In this document: positions 34,836 through 42,997 of the stretch, in pieces
How positions within the stretch are numbered: position 1 is the stretch's first letter
Layout of the letters: every line of letters begins with the position of its first letter
From: Paenibacillus plantarum
GTDB lineage: Bacteria > Bacillota > Bacilli > Paenibacillales > NBRC-103111
NCBI RefSeq assembly: GCF_013141695.1
Contig: NZ_WHNY01000074.1
Span: 124,001 to 188,000 of the forward strand
Length of the DNA stretch: 64,000 nucleotides
Reading direction: 5' to 3'
Made by a program: the position numbers and the translations under genes
The notes under the pieces: generated by a model
The model's input: only the letters and a program-made list of their open reading frames with translations
The model's database searches: none
What the model was told of the DNA's origin: nothing

Positions 34836-36962
34836 CTATTCTAGCTTCATGTAATAAAGATTTGTAACATCCTCTTTGATAATGGTATGTGCGCCTGGTG
34901 CAAGTGAAACACTGACAATGCCATTGGTCATTGCATAACTTGTTCCGTCTATCTTAACTTTGAGTCCATTTGCTGGATTAAACACTAATGTTAATGTTTT
35001 AGCTGATGTAGTGGTAAACCCCACACTGGTTGAGCTTTCTATTTTTAAACATTGCGTTAGTGTTAAACCATTATATACCACTGTTCCTTTACTCGTTGAA
35101 AGGTTCCCAACAATTGTGAAGAAGCTGCTTATTTTGCCGTCTGTGGTAAAGTTATGCACAATGGATGTACCCGGTGTAGACGTTGGTGCTGGTGTAGTTG
35201 TTGGTGTGGCTGTTGGTGCCGGTGTAGTTGTTGGTGTAGACGTTGGTGCTGGAGTACCCGTTGGAGGTGTTGAATTACCACCTACTGATACAAGTTGAGA
35301 TGTGTAATTTAGTATTTTGGTCATCAGTGGTGAATTAAGGGTGGACGAGCTGTCATCAACGGAATCAACAAAATCCCATGTGAAGTCTCCCTTATTTAGG
35401 CGTCCAGCTTCTGCAGTAACCACTTGTTCAACCGTGCTGACAGCATCAATGTTCGCTACAGTTACTCCCGTATCTTTCAATGTATCAAAGTTATTATAAG
35501 CTGTTCCACCTACTAATGTTTTGTATGAACTGGGAACTGTTTCATTTCTAGATGAAGCTAAGTAGGCATCAAATGATGTTGCATTAGCTGGAGCTGTTCC
35601 TGCGTTGGAATTTGCATAAATGAGACTATTCGGATTATCAATCGTATTATTGTAGGCTTTAATCATGCCTCCTGCTTCACCGGAGAATGTGCCATTAGCA
35701 ACACCATCTTTAATATCCGTGCCTTGTAAAGAAATCATCATTGGATTATGAGCATTTCTCCAATAATTTGATTCTACAAAGGCATTACTTGCTGTTGTAG
35801 CACCCGTACCATATTTGGAGACGCCATCAAAGAAGTTATTATAAATATGAATAGATCCTGTTCGTATACGTGGATGACGAGAGTCTGAATGATCAAACCA
35901 GTTATGATGGAATGTTGCAAAGAATTCTGCCGAATCATCAAAACCGACTAGAGCCGCTTTTCCCGAATCCCAATAGTGATTGTATGAGATTGTCAGATAG
36001 GTTGATCCTTTTTTCAGGTCAGTTGAACCATCGCCTTTGGCTTGGTCAGCATCTCCGCCTGCTTTTCCATATAAAATATCATTATTATGCACCCAAACAT
36101 TCACATTACCTGTATCAAGTGAAACGCCATCGTCAGGAAATAACGCGATACCAAAGTTTCTTACTTCTACATTACCAACAGCTCTAAGTAAGAATCCCCA
36201 TCCATACGCATAAGCATCTTGTCCGATACCTTCTAAGGTAATATTCATTTCCGCATAATTGGCGTTACCTTTTACTTGAAGAAATCCACTGCTGTTCAGT
36301 TGTCCACTCATGTTGGCATCTGTCACTTTTCCAATAAATCGGATGGCAAGTGGTGTCTTATCATACCCTTTTTGTCTTAGTGCCATAATAGCACCTAATC
36401 CAACGCCTGTTTGTTTCGTACCTGAGCTGCTAGTTATCACATCAAGAGATACTGTTTGTGCAGTCGCAGAAGTTATATAAATAACTTGAGCACCATTCTT
36501 AAGTGTTCCATTATCATTATAAGCGCCTGAACCTGTGCCGAATGGTGAGTCACTGGAAAAAGCAAAACCAGATCTGTCATGTGCCGATACGGAGAGCGTA
36601 TTTGTAATCGTACTTTCTTTTGAACCGCCAGACAGTACGGCTTCTACTTTCATTACATAATTTCCAGCTGCAAGCCCTACAGCATCAGCTCGCCATTTGG
36701 ATGGGTATTGTCGGATTAATTGTGTATCAATTTGTACATATTGAGAATCTGCGGCACTTGCAGGTTTAACATATACATTATAACCTTGAGCATTGCTTAT
36801 AGGTGACCATTCTACATAGGCCGTCTCATTCCAGCCTCCACTGCCCGTGATCGTAACACCGATAGCGTGTACGGCTTTACTGGCCACTCCGCTTGCGATA
36901 ATAGATAGCGCCAAAGCAAACAATAATACATAACTCGTTACCTTCGAAACACTTTTTTTCAA
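34836..36962 (-). CDS. Secreted pectate lyase (polysaccharide lyase family 1)
   Basis: A 708-residue extracellular enzyme that should cleave polygalacturonate by beta-elimination. A signal peptide (~1-34, ending VHA) is followed by a fibronectin-like region (~35-130) and a right-handed beta-helix with PL1 motifs: VWVHNNDILYGKAGGDADQ, SYNHYWDSGKAALVG, and FHHNWFDHSDSRHPRIRTGS, the last holding the catalytic Arg region. A Thr-Pro-rich linker (~575-605, TPAPTSTPTTTPAPTATP) connects to a ~100-residue C-terminal module. Start TTG was chosen because GGAGG lies seven bases upstream. A cre-like site upstream suggests catabolite repression. Confidence 0.92.
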   Translation of the reverse strand: MKKSVSKVTSYVLLFALALSIIASGVASKAVHAIGVTITGSGGWNETAYVEWSPISNAQGYNVYVKPASAADSQYVQIDTQLIRQYPSKWRADAVGLAAGNYVMKVEAVLSGGSKESTITNTLSVSAHDRSGFAFSSDSPFGTGSGAYNDNGTLKNGAQVIYITSATAQTVSLDVITSSSGTKQTGVGLGAIMALRQKGYDKTPLAIRFIGKVTDANMSGQLNSSGFLQVKGNANYAEMNITLEGIGQDAYAYGWGFLLRAVGNVEVRNFGIALFPDDGVSLDTGNVNVWVHNNDILYGKAGGDADQAKGDGSTDLKKGSTYLTISYNHYWDSGKAALVGFDDSAEFFATFHHNWFDHSDSRHPRIRTGSIHIYNNFFDGVSKYGTGATTASNAFVESNYWRNAHNPMMISLQGTDIKDGVANGTFSGEAGGMIKAYNNTIDNPNSLIYANSNAGTAPANATSFDAYLASSRNETVPSSYKTLVGGTAYNNFDTLKDTGVTVANIDAVSTVEQVVTAEAGRLNKGDFTWDFVDSVDDSSSTLNSPLMTKILNYTSQLVSVGGNSTPPTGTPAPTSTPTTTPAPTATPTTTPAPTSTPGTSIVHNFTTDGKISSFFTIVGNLSTSKGTVVYNGLTLTQCLKIESSTSVGFTTTSAKTLTLVFNPANGLKVKIDGTSYAMTNGIVSVSLAPGAHTIIKEDVTNLYYMKLE

Positions 36963-36997
36963 TGTAATTCCTCCCACGTAGAATTGTTATAACGTAT

Positions 36998-37014
36998 CAG
37001 AAACCGCTTACAAG
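36998..37014 (-). promoter_or_regulatory. Candidate cre (CcpA) site upstream of the pectate lyase
   Basis: Minus-strand CTTGTAAGCGGTTTCTG fits WTGNAARCGNWWWCA at 14 of 15 positions. It lies 36 bases upstream of the start, in the promoter or leader. Control of a secreted lyase by CcpA would be expected physiologically. Confidence 0.58.
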
Positions 37015-37181
37015 TTTACGCATCCCCCCTCGCCTCACCCAAGCTCAGACTCAGCTTATCAGTTTGGAAAGAGGTTCCGAAACAATCATTTGCTCATATT
37101 TTCCATTTTTCTGAGCTAATGATTATTGGAAAGAAATATGATACTTCCTACAAATATTCAAAATACTGGGATCCGCGCCCC

Positions 37182-37454
37182 CTACATTTTAGATAACACA
37201 ATAGAAACAATGATTCCTGCCACAGGAATCCAAAATAGATAGGATTTAAAAAGTCTAACTAACCGGTTGTTTTGCGTGTCTAACATTTTTTTGTGATCAT
37301 GATTCATTTGTAAATCTGTTAAAGCACCTGTGGCATTGGAAACATTGTTATAACTAGACATGCCTCCACTTCCCACAAAAAATATGAGGACACTTATTAC
37401 CAAAAAAATTAAAGAACCCATAAACAGATAATCAGATGCCTGTTGCATTGTCAT
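37182..37454 (-). CDS. Small membrane protein of unknown function
   Basis: A 90-residue protein with hydrophobic segments at ~8-30 (YLFMGSLIFLVISVLIFF) and ~68-88 (LFWIPVAGIIVSIVLS) and a polar, Asn/Gln-rich middle that includes MNHDHKKMLDTQNNRLVRLF. The start ATG at 37454 has AGGAG four bases upstream. I do not recognise a family. It stands alone. Confidence 0.6.
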   Translation of the reverse strand: MTMQQASDYLFMGSLIFLVISVLIFFVGSGGMSSYNNVSNATGALTDLQMNHDHKKMLDTQNNRLVRLFKSYLFWIPVAGIIVSIVLSKM

Positions 37455-37527
37455 CACACTCCTATTGGTCAATACGGTATTTCAATTATTCACAACATAC
37501 CATATTTTTCCTTAAGTGACAAAGAAG

Positions 37528-37553
37528 ACCCCAGCAACAGGCTGAAGGTCTCT
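37528..37553. terminator. Possible weak terminator hairpin
   Basis: AGACC ... GGTCT with CAGC/GCTG inside, no strong T-run. Only weak support. Confidence 0.35.
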
Positions 37554-37646
37554 GTAATCTTTCATCCATTTTATACTAATTGTGCAGTAGCAATAAGAAG
37601 CAATAAGATCTAAACGATCACTTGCCACCGCATCCTTCAGCGGCTT

Positions 37647-37850
37647 TCATTTTCGATCTTTATGATAATCTTCCCAAAGTGGGGCGATGTATTGTTCTAA
37701 TGTTTTCACCACGTCATCTCTACGGCTCTCCTCGACATTGATAGTGTCATTTGCAATCTCATTTCTAATTCGTATGAGCACAAATAATGGAGGCAATGCT
37801 GCTTCACGAAGAGCTTTAATCATGATTTCTTCTTGTGGCGTAATCGTCAT
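37647..37850 (-). CDS. Hypothetical 67-residue protein
   Basis: MTITPQEEIMIKALREAALP then PLFVLIRIRNEIANDTINVE and a charged tail (LWEDYHKDRK). It looks helical and soluble. AAGGAAG lies 12 bases upstream of the ATG. Codon use looks normal but no family is recognised, so the call rests on length and binding site. Confidence 0.45.
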   Translation of the reverse strand: MTITPQEEIMIKALREAALPPLFVLIRIRNEIANDTINVEESRRDDVVKTLEQYIAPLWEDYHKDRK

Positions 37851-37997
37851 AACGTATCATACTTCCTTTCAGGCAGATTTCTACTCGAGATAATCTCAGT
37901 ATAAACGTTAACATTAGTGTCAGAGTCAAGAGGGAACAGGTATGTTAAAGCATCAGTTGTGTTACACTGTTGGAAAATAGGGATAGAGGTGATTCAT

Positions 37998-38747
37998 ATG
38001 CGAAAAATCGCAGTCATTACGGGCGGAGGTCAGGGCATCGGACGAGCCATTGCACTTTCTTTTGCACAAAAAGGGTATGGCATATCCATAGCGGATATTC
38101 ATCAAGATCGAGGATTAGAGACAATAGAGCTTCTACGCCCTTTTGCGGATAATGCACTCTTCATGAAGGTCGACGTCTCCAAGATTGAGGAGGTTGAGCA
38201 ATGGATGGAACGTACGTCCTCCGTTTTGGGAAGCATCGATGTGTTGGTGAATAATGCAGGGATCATGCACAATACCGATGTATTGGAGCTTAGCGCTGAG
38301 CAGTTTCAGCGGGTCATTTCCGTAAATCTGGGAGGTACTTTTCACTGTTCACAGGCTGCAGCCCGCATCATGAAAGCACAAGACAGAGGCGGCGCCATCA
38401 TTAATCTCTCGTCAACTAGAGCTGTTATGTCTGAGCCTAATACCGAGGCATATTCAGCCTCCAAGGGAGGCATCTCTGCACTGACCCATGCGATGGCCAT
38501 CAGTTTAGGCGGCTACGGTATTCGTGTCAACGCGATATCTCCAGGGTGGATTGAAGTAAGGGATGAGGGCAGCTTTTCCCACACGGAAGTGGATAAAAGC
38601 CAGCATCCAGTAGGCCGAGTAGGCAGGCCTGAAGATGTTGCAGAGACTTGTCTTTATTTGGCTAGCGAGAAGGCTGGATTCATTACGGGCCAGAACTTGA
38701 CGATAGATGGCGGTATGACCGTTAAAATGATGTACTTAGAGGAATAA
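37998..38747 (+). CDS. Short-chain dehydrogenase/reductase (SDR)
   Basis: A 249-residue NAD(P)-dependent oxidoreductase. Cofactor motif TGGGQGIG at 8-15, NNAG at ~88-91, catalytic Ser in INLSSTRAV and the YxxxK pair in YSASKGG (~153-159). The C-terminus AGFITGQNLTIDGGMT is typical. The start ATG at 37998 has GAGGTG six bases upstream; a longer frame opening at 37917 is not supported. The Asp in VDVSKIE and IADIHQD after the second strand favours NAD over NADP (inference). Substrate unknown. Confidence 0.92.
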   Translation: MRKIAVITGGGQGIGRAIALSFAQKGYGISIADIHQDRGLETIELLRPFADNALFMKVDVSKIEEVEQWMERTSSVLGSIDVLVNNAGIMHNTDVLELSAEQFQRVISVNLGGTFHCSQAAARIMKAQDRGGAIINLSSTRAVMSEPNTEAYSASKGGISALTHAMAISLGGYGIRVNAISPGWIEVRDEGSFSHTEVDKSQHPVGRVGRPEDVAETCLYLASEKAGFITGQNLTIDGGMTVKMMYLEE

Positions 38748-38851
38748 CTGCCTAATTGCCTATCTGCCTTCTAAATCGCTCCAAGACAGGGAATGGATAA
38801 CAAATCGGATATAGGTAAACCTAATCCCATATAAAGGAAGGGGTGGGCAAT

Positions 38852-38995
38852 TTGAAGGATGAGACAACTATTTCTCAAGAACAAGAAACTTCACAGATGG
38901 CAGAACCTGAATTTAATCACGATTACGATCTAATACGTGCCTATGCCGAACAAATGAATGGCGAGATCGAAGCTAGAGAAGATAGACTTGACTAA
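38852..38995 (+). CDS. Small acidic hypothetical protein (47 residues)
   Basis: TTG-initiated frame: MKDETTISQEQETSQMAEPE then FNHDYDLIRAYAEQMNGEIE and AREDRLD. GGAAGGGGTGG lies 7-15 bases upstream. The peptide is strongly acidic and helical, and its stop overlaps the convergent sigma-factor stop by four bases. Not recognised, but binding site and composition favour a real gene. Confidence 0.5.
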   Translation: MKDETTISQEQETSQMAEPEFNHDYDLIRAYAEQMNGEIEAREDRLD

Positions 38996-40224
38996 CATTC
39001 TCCAGCTTGCTTCTCCAGGTACACGCGAATGGAAGGATCCATACACAGTCCGATGGAACGGCTGTATGCGGTTCGGGCTTCTTCGAACCTCTTCATCCGC
39101 TTGAGCAAATGGGCGCTCAGTGCCCAATAAGGTTGATAGCTCTTGACCGCTTCGGTCGGCATTTCTTCCAGCAGTGCCATCCCCACTTCGGCCCCACGCG
39201 CCTCAGCAACGGCTGCCGCCCGGCCGACGATTGCGCCGATCGTTGGAGCGATACCCACGAGCCCCTCGTACAGCAACGCGATTGCTTCCCATTCCGTTCG
39301 CCCAGTCCAGGCACGCTGGGCATGCACGGATTGAATAGCCGCTTCAAGCTGGAACCGTCCGATGCGGTTCCCTTGCGCGGCAACACGGAGGCAATGCTCC
39401 GCTTCCTCAATCATCGGGATTGACCAACGGGAATAATCCTGTTCGGTTATTGGAACATAGTCACCTGCCTCATTGCGCCGCACATGGCGGCGTGCTTCGC
39501 AGTGCAGCATAAGCGCCATCAACCCCAACGCTTCCGATTCCCCTGGCATAAACTGTAAGATCAATCTTCCCATGAAAATGGCTTCTTCGGCCAGTCCTTT
39601 CCGACGTGGATCTACGCCGACCACATCATCCCAGCCACTTCCATAAGCTGCATAGACAGCTTCAAGCACAGATTTAAGACGCTCTGGCCATTCGTCCTTT
39701 CCGGGCATGTCGAAAATAATAGCGTCGCTCTTCAGTTTCGCTTTCGCACGAGTAAGCCGCTGGCCCATCGTCGCAGGCTTAACAACGAAAGCAGAAGCAA
39801 TGCGGGCTGCGTCAAGGCCAAGGACGGACTGGAGCATGAGCGGTGTACGCACGGCTGGATCAATTTCGGGATGGGCGCAAATAAACAGCATCTTGAGCCG
39901 TTCATCGGGAAAAGACGCTTCGAGTTCGGACCATTGCTGCGTAGTATTCGCCATCGCGATCAACGTCTGCTCAGCACCGGCATGCACACGGGCATGCCGG
40001 GTACCGTCGATCAGTCGGCGCTGCGCAGCAGTTAACAACCAGGCCTCCGGCTTATCTGGTACTCCGGTCACTGGCCATGATTCCAGCGCGGCCAGAAAAG
40101 CATCGGCAAGCGCATCCTCCGCTGCGGCTAGGTCACGCCAGCGCATAGCCAGAAAAGCAACCAGACGGCCGTAAGAATCACGGGCCGTCTGTTCAATCAT
40201 TTGCTGAGCATGCATAGCGCTCAT
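38992..40224 (-). CDS. ECF42-type RNA polymerase sigma factor (DUF6596)
   Basis: A 410-residue sigma factor. Sigma region 2 is seen at ~10-80 (MRWRDLAAAEDALADAFLAA then LESWPVTGVPDKPEAWLLTA) and region 4 at ~105-165 (LGLDAARIASAFVVKPATMG then QRLTRAKAKL). The long C-terminal part (~190-410) is the TPR-containing DUF6596 extension typical of ECF42. The start overlaps the stop of the upstream YCII gene by four bases. ECF42 factors lack a classical anti-sigma and are linked to YCII/DGPF proteins. GC is higher here than in neighbours. Confidence 0.92.
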   Translation of the reverse strand: MSAMHAQQMIEQTARDSYGRLVAFLAMRWRDLAAAEDALADAFLAALESWPVTGVPDKPEAWLLTAAQRRLIDGTRHARVHAGAEQTLIAMANTTQQWSELEASFPDERLKMLFICAHPEIDPAVRTPLMLQSVLGLDAARIASAFVVKPATMGQRLTRAKAKLKSDAIIFDMPGKDEWPERLKSVLEAVYAAYGSGWDDVVGVDPRRKGLAEEAIFMGRLILQFMPGESEALGLMALMLHCEARRHVRRNEAGDYVPITEQDYSRWSIPMIEEAEHCLRVAAQGNRIGRFQLEAAIQSVHAQRAWTGRTEWEAIALLYEGLVGIAPTIGAIVGRAAAVAEARGAEVGMALLEEMPTEAVKSYQPYWALSAHLLKRMKRFEEARTAYSRSIGLCMDPSIRVYLEKQAGEC

Positions 40225-40571
40225 AGCGTAACCGGGTGCAAGTTAGGGCGGACTTCAACCGAGCTGCCAGGACAACGTGCCGCCCATTCCAATGCGGTAT
40301 CCATATCCGGCACGTCGATAACCATTAAACCGCCAATATGCTCCTTAGTTTCGGTAATCGGCCCATCCTGAACCAACATTTCACCACCCCTGAGGGTAAG
40401 CGTAGTCGCGGTCTCCGGTGCCTGTAGACCTGCACCGTTTACAACAATGCCGGAATCGAGCATTGCTTTAACATAATGGGCCCAGCTTGCGGCATATGCC
40501 TCCTTGTGAATCGGATCGTTTCGTTTGGCGAAATCCTCTGTCGTTTCATACATAAGCAGTGTGTAGTTCAT
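40221..40571 (-). CDS. YciI-related (YCII/DGPF) protein
   Basis: A 116-residue protein of the YciI-like fold: MNYTLLMYETTEDFAKRNDP, LRGGEMLVQDGPITETKEHI (with the DGPITE motif), and IDVPDMDTALEWAARCPGS. The Start ATG at 40571 has GAGGAG upstream. It is the partner gene of the ECF42 sigma factor downstream, to which it is translationally coupled; such proteins are thought to modulate or be controlled by the sigma factor (known association, mechanism uncertain). Confidence 0.92.
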   Translation of the reverse strand: MNYTLLMYETTEDFAKRNDPIHKEAYAASWAHYVKAMLDSGIVVNGAGLQAPETATTLTLRGGEMLVQDGPITETKEHIGGLMVIDVPDMDTALEWAARCPGSSVEVRPNLHPVTL

Positions 40572-40880
40572 GGTTATTGCTCCTCTCAACATTCATAATG
40601 GGGTTGTTTCATGACTTCACTATAATGACGATCCAGATCGATGAATTTCTACATCATGCGAAAATATATTTGCACTATCACTAATCGTTTTCCTACTTAT
40701 GTAAAAATAATACCACATATTAGGATAGTTCCGTAGGTGAGACTAGTGGCGAGAGCCAGCTTCTACAGTTGAAACACCTGATGCAATTTGCCTATGTGAC
40801 AAGTCGTCTTATGATCCTTATGTATCACCTGAAAGTCGCATATGTCACAATTTGTTTACAATACATATATACACATGGTA

Positions 40881-40909
40881 TTTACAGTAATGTATCAATA
40901 ATTTATAAT
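40881..40909 (+). promoter_or_regulatory. SigA-type promoter for the riboswitch transcript
   Basis: TTTACA and TATAAT separated by exactly 17 bases. Transcription would begin near 40916, about 15 bases before the riboswitch aptamer. Confidence 0.8.
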
Positions 40910-40930
40910 AGTCATAAATTGTCAATAGTT

Positions 40931-41020
40931 TCAACTGTAAAGGGCAAACTTATCGAAAGGTAAGGGCGCAAAGTTATGGGCCTAAAGCTTCGAAGCTATG
41001 GCTGCCAAACCGCCAGTTTG
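40931..41020 (+). promoter_or_regulatory. Cyclic-di-GMP riboswitch, class I (GEMM-I)
   Basis: The aptamer consensus is visible in order: AGGGCAAAC, the CGAAAG tetraloop of P2, GGGCGCAAAG, GGGCCTAA (tetraloop receptor side), a short P3 hairpin (AGCTTCGAAGCT), then CTATGGCTGCCAAACCGCC. P1 pairs CAACTG at 40932-40937 with CAGTTTG at 41014-41020. Eight bases later an intrinsic terminator starts. The RNA should bind c-di-GMP and control read-through into the chemoreceptor gene at 41171. Whether ligand turns expression on or off cannot be told by eye. Confidence 0.93.
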
Positions 41021-41027
41021 TGATAGT

Positions 41028-41062
41028 AAGCCTATCCCGAACACCTTGGGATAGGCTTTTTT
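41028..41062 (+). terminator. Riboswitch-associated intrinsic terminator
   Basis: AAGCCTATCCC, a 9-base loop, then GGGATAGGCTTTTTT. It directly follows the aptamer and precedes the chemoreceptor gene by ~110 bases, the expected expression platform. Confidence 0.92.
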
Positions 41063-41170
41063 ATGCCTCTATCCCTACTGAAATTATCAAAAAATGTCGA
41101 AGAATGGGGGATATTCACAGATTATAGCGTTTTATGTCAATACAAATAGCATCTAAGGAGTGCAGTTAAA

Positions 41171-42913
41171 TTGAAGACCAAGAACTATTTCGGTAAAAAT
41201 CTTTTATTCTCGATGTTGAATTTGCTAGTCATCGGGGTCGTGCTTATTTCCATCAGCGCTTATTTTCAGAATCAAATTTTAACAGATACGTTGAGAACGC
41301 AGACCCATAATATGACATCCGTGTGGGCACAAGGTATAACCTATAAAGACGTCCAGGGAGCACTAAGTGATAAAAGCTATGAAGCAAGCGAGCAGCAACG
41401 ATTAACCAAGCTATTTGATAGTTACACTGCCTTCAATGCCAATGTAGCGCAAGCTTACATATTTGGGGTTGAGTTAGCGGATGGGAATAAAACATCGTTG
41501 ATTTCGTTCCCGAGTCACGTTGTTAAAGCTTTTAAAGAAGCAGGTTTGAACATCGGAGATATGTATGAGCAACCGAAAGGGATCGTCAACGGTTTGAAAG
41601 ACATGTTGAAAACCAAAACCGAGACCTTCACTTCTTACTATAAAGATGATTACGGTACTTGGGTCAGCGTTCTTTACCCAATTATTGACGATAGTGGCAA
41701 TGTTGCAGCTTACTTCGGCGTGGATGTGGACGCTAAAGTGATTCCCGATGCTCAAAAGTCGTTCCTCCTGAGTTCGATCATTTTACTCTTAATCGCCTTG
41801 GTGATTTGCAACGGAGCGCAATATTGGGTGGCAAGAAGAACGCTTATGCCGATCAACCAATTAATGCGTGGAATTGAACAAGCCTCTATCGGAAAGTTCA
41901 ATTTCACATTGGAGGAAAACGGCGGTTTCGGCGAATTAAATCAAAAATTCAATATGATGCTTTCTAATATTCGTGACATATTATCAAGTATTAAACAAAC
42001 AGCTTCCAGTGTATCCGACGCTTCCAACGAACTGTTCAGCATCACTGAAGACAATCGTCACAGCATTGAGCTGATCACAACAGAAATCAGAGACATGAAT
42101 ACGCATGTCGACCAGCAAAAGAATTCTACAGAAGAATGCGGACGATCAGTTGAAGAAATTGCAGCTTCTTTGCAAGTCATCGCTCAAAACGCGACCGAAG
42201 TTGCCAATGCTTCTCATGCTATGAAAAATCTATCCGAAGAAGGCAATATGGCCGCTCAGACGATATCGGATCAAATGGGTCGCATCAATACGAACTCGAT
42301 TTCTACCGCAGGCACGATCAAGCTCCTTGAATCGAAATCGGAGGAGATAGGTAGTATTCTCAATCTCATTAAAGACCTAACTGCGCAAACCAATCTACTT
42401 GCTTTAAACGCAAGTATTGAGGCCGCTCGAGCTGGCGAACATGGCAGAGGTTTTGCAATTGTAGCCGCTGAGGTTCGTAAGCTTGCTGATCAATCGAAAA
42501 ATTCGACAAGTCAGATTGAAACTCTTGTTGCCGACATTCAATCGGAAACTCACAACACATCTACATTCGTGACACAAGGTACAAATGAAACCCAAAAAGG
42601 GATGGAAATTGCCAGAAGCACCGGTGAATCCTTTACCAATATTCTCGACGCATCGCAGGTCGTATCTAATCAGGTTCTAGATATTTCATCCGCTACACAA
42701 GAAATGTCTGCTAGTACAGAGCAGGTGACTGCCATGATGGGTGAATTGGGTGGTATTTCGAGAAAAACAGCACAAAGTACAAACAAAATTATGGATTCGG
42801 TTCTGACTCAGGAATCTTCCTTACAAAGCATTTCAACTTTCGCTAGCAAGCTCTCCACGGTTGCAGAGGAATTGAGCGATATGGTAGGTAAATTTGAAAT
42901 AGAGATGAAATAA
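41171..42913 (+). CDS. Methyl-accepting chemotaxis protein
   Basis: A 580-residue membrane chemoreceptor. Membrane segments lie at ~10-30 (LFSMLNLLVIGVVLISISAY) and ~198-215 (SFLLSSIILLLIALVICNGA). The extracellular sensor between them (~165 residues) resembles a Cache domain (GTWVSVLYPIIDDSGNVAAY). A HAMP domain and a long coiled coil follow; the signalling tip is NLLALNASIEAARAGEHGRG then FAIVAAEVRKLADQS. Start TTG has AAGGAG ten bases upstream. Being behind a c-di-GMP riboswitch, it links chemotaxis to the motile/sessile switch. The A-T-R gene follows at 84 bases. Confidence 0.92.
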   Translation: MKTKNYFGKNLLFSMLNLLVIGVVLISISAYFQNQILTDTLRTQTHNMTSVWAQGITYKDVQGALSDKSYEASEQQRLTKLFDSYTAFNANVAQAYIFGVELADGNKTSLISFPSHVVKAFKEAGLNIGDMYEQPKGIVNGLKDMLKTKTETFTSYYKDDYGTWVSVLYPIIDDSGNVAAYFGVDVDAKVIPDAQKSFLLSSIILLLIALVICNGAQYWVARRTLMPINQLMRGIEQASIGKFNFTLEENGGFGELNQKFNMMLSNIRDILSSIKQTASSVSDASNELFSITEDNRHSIELITTEIRDMNTHVDQQKNSTEECGRSVEEIAASLQVIAQNATEVANASHAMKNLSEEGNMAAQTISDQMGRINTNSISTAGTIKLLESKSEEIGSILNLIKDLTAQTNLLALNASIEAARAGEHGRGFAIVAAEVRKLADQSKNSTSQIETLVADIQSETHNTSTFVTQGTNETQKGMEIARSTGESFTNILDASQVVSNQVLDISSATQEMSASTEQVTAMMGELGGISRKTAQSTNKIMDSVLTQESSLQSISTFASKLSTVAEELSDMVGKFEIEMK

Positions 42914-42927
42914 ATGGTTAGGAATTC

Positions 42928-42960
42928 CGGATTACACAACGTTTGTCGTTGTGTAATCCG
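42928..42960. terminator. Perfect 14-bp hairpin between chemoreceptor and A-T-R genes
   Basis: CGGATTACACAACG, loop TTTGT, CGTTGTGTAATCCG, extended by GGAA/TTCC. No T-run follows, so it may be an RNA-stability or partial terminator element rather than a classical terminator. Confidence 0.55.
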
Positions 42961-42997
42961 TTCCAATAACATAGTTCAAACATAGAGGAGAGAGACT

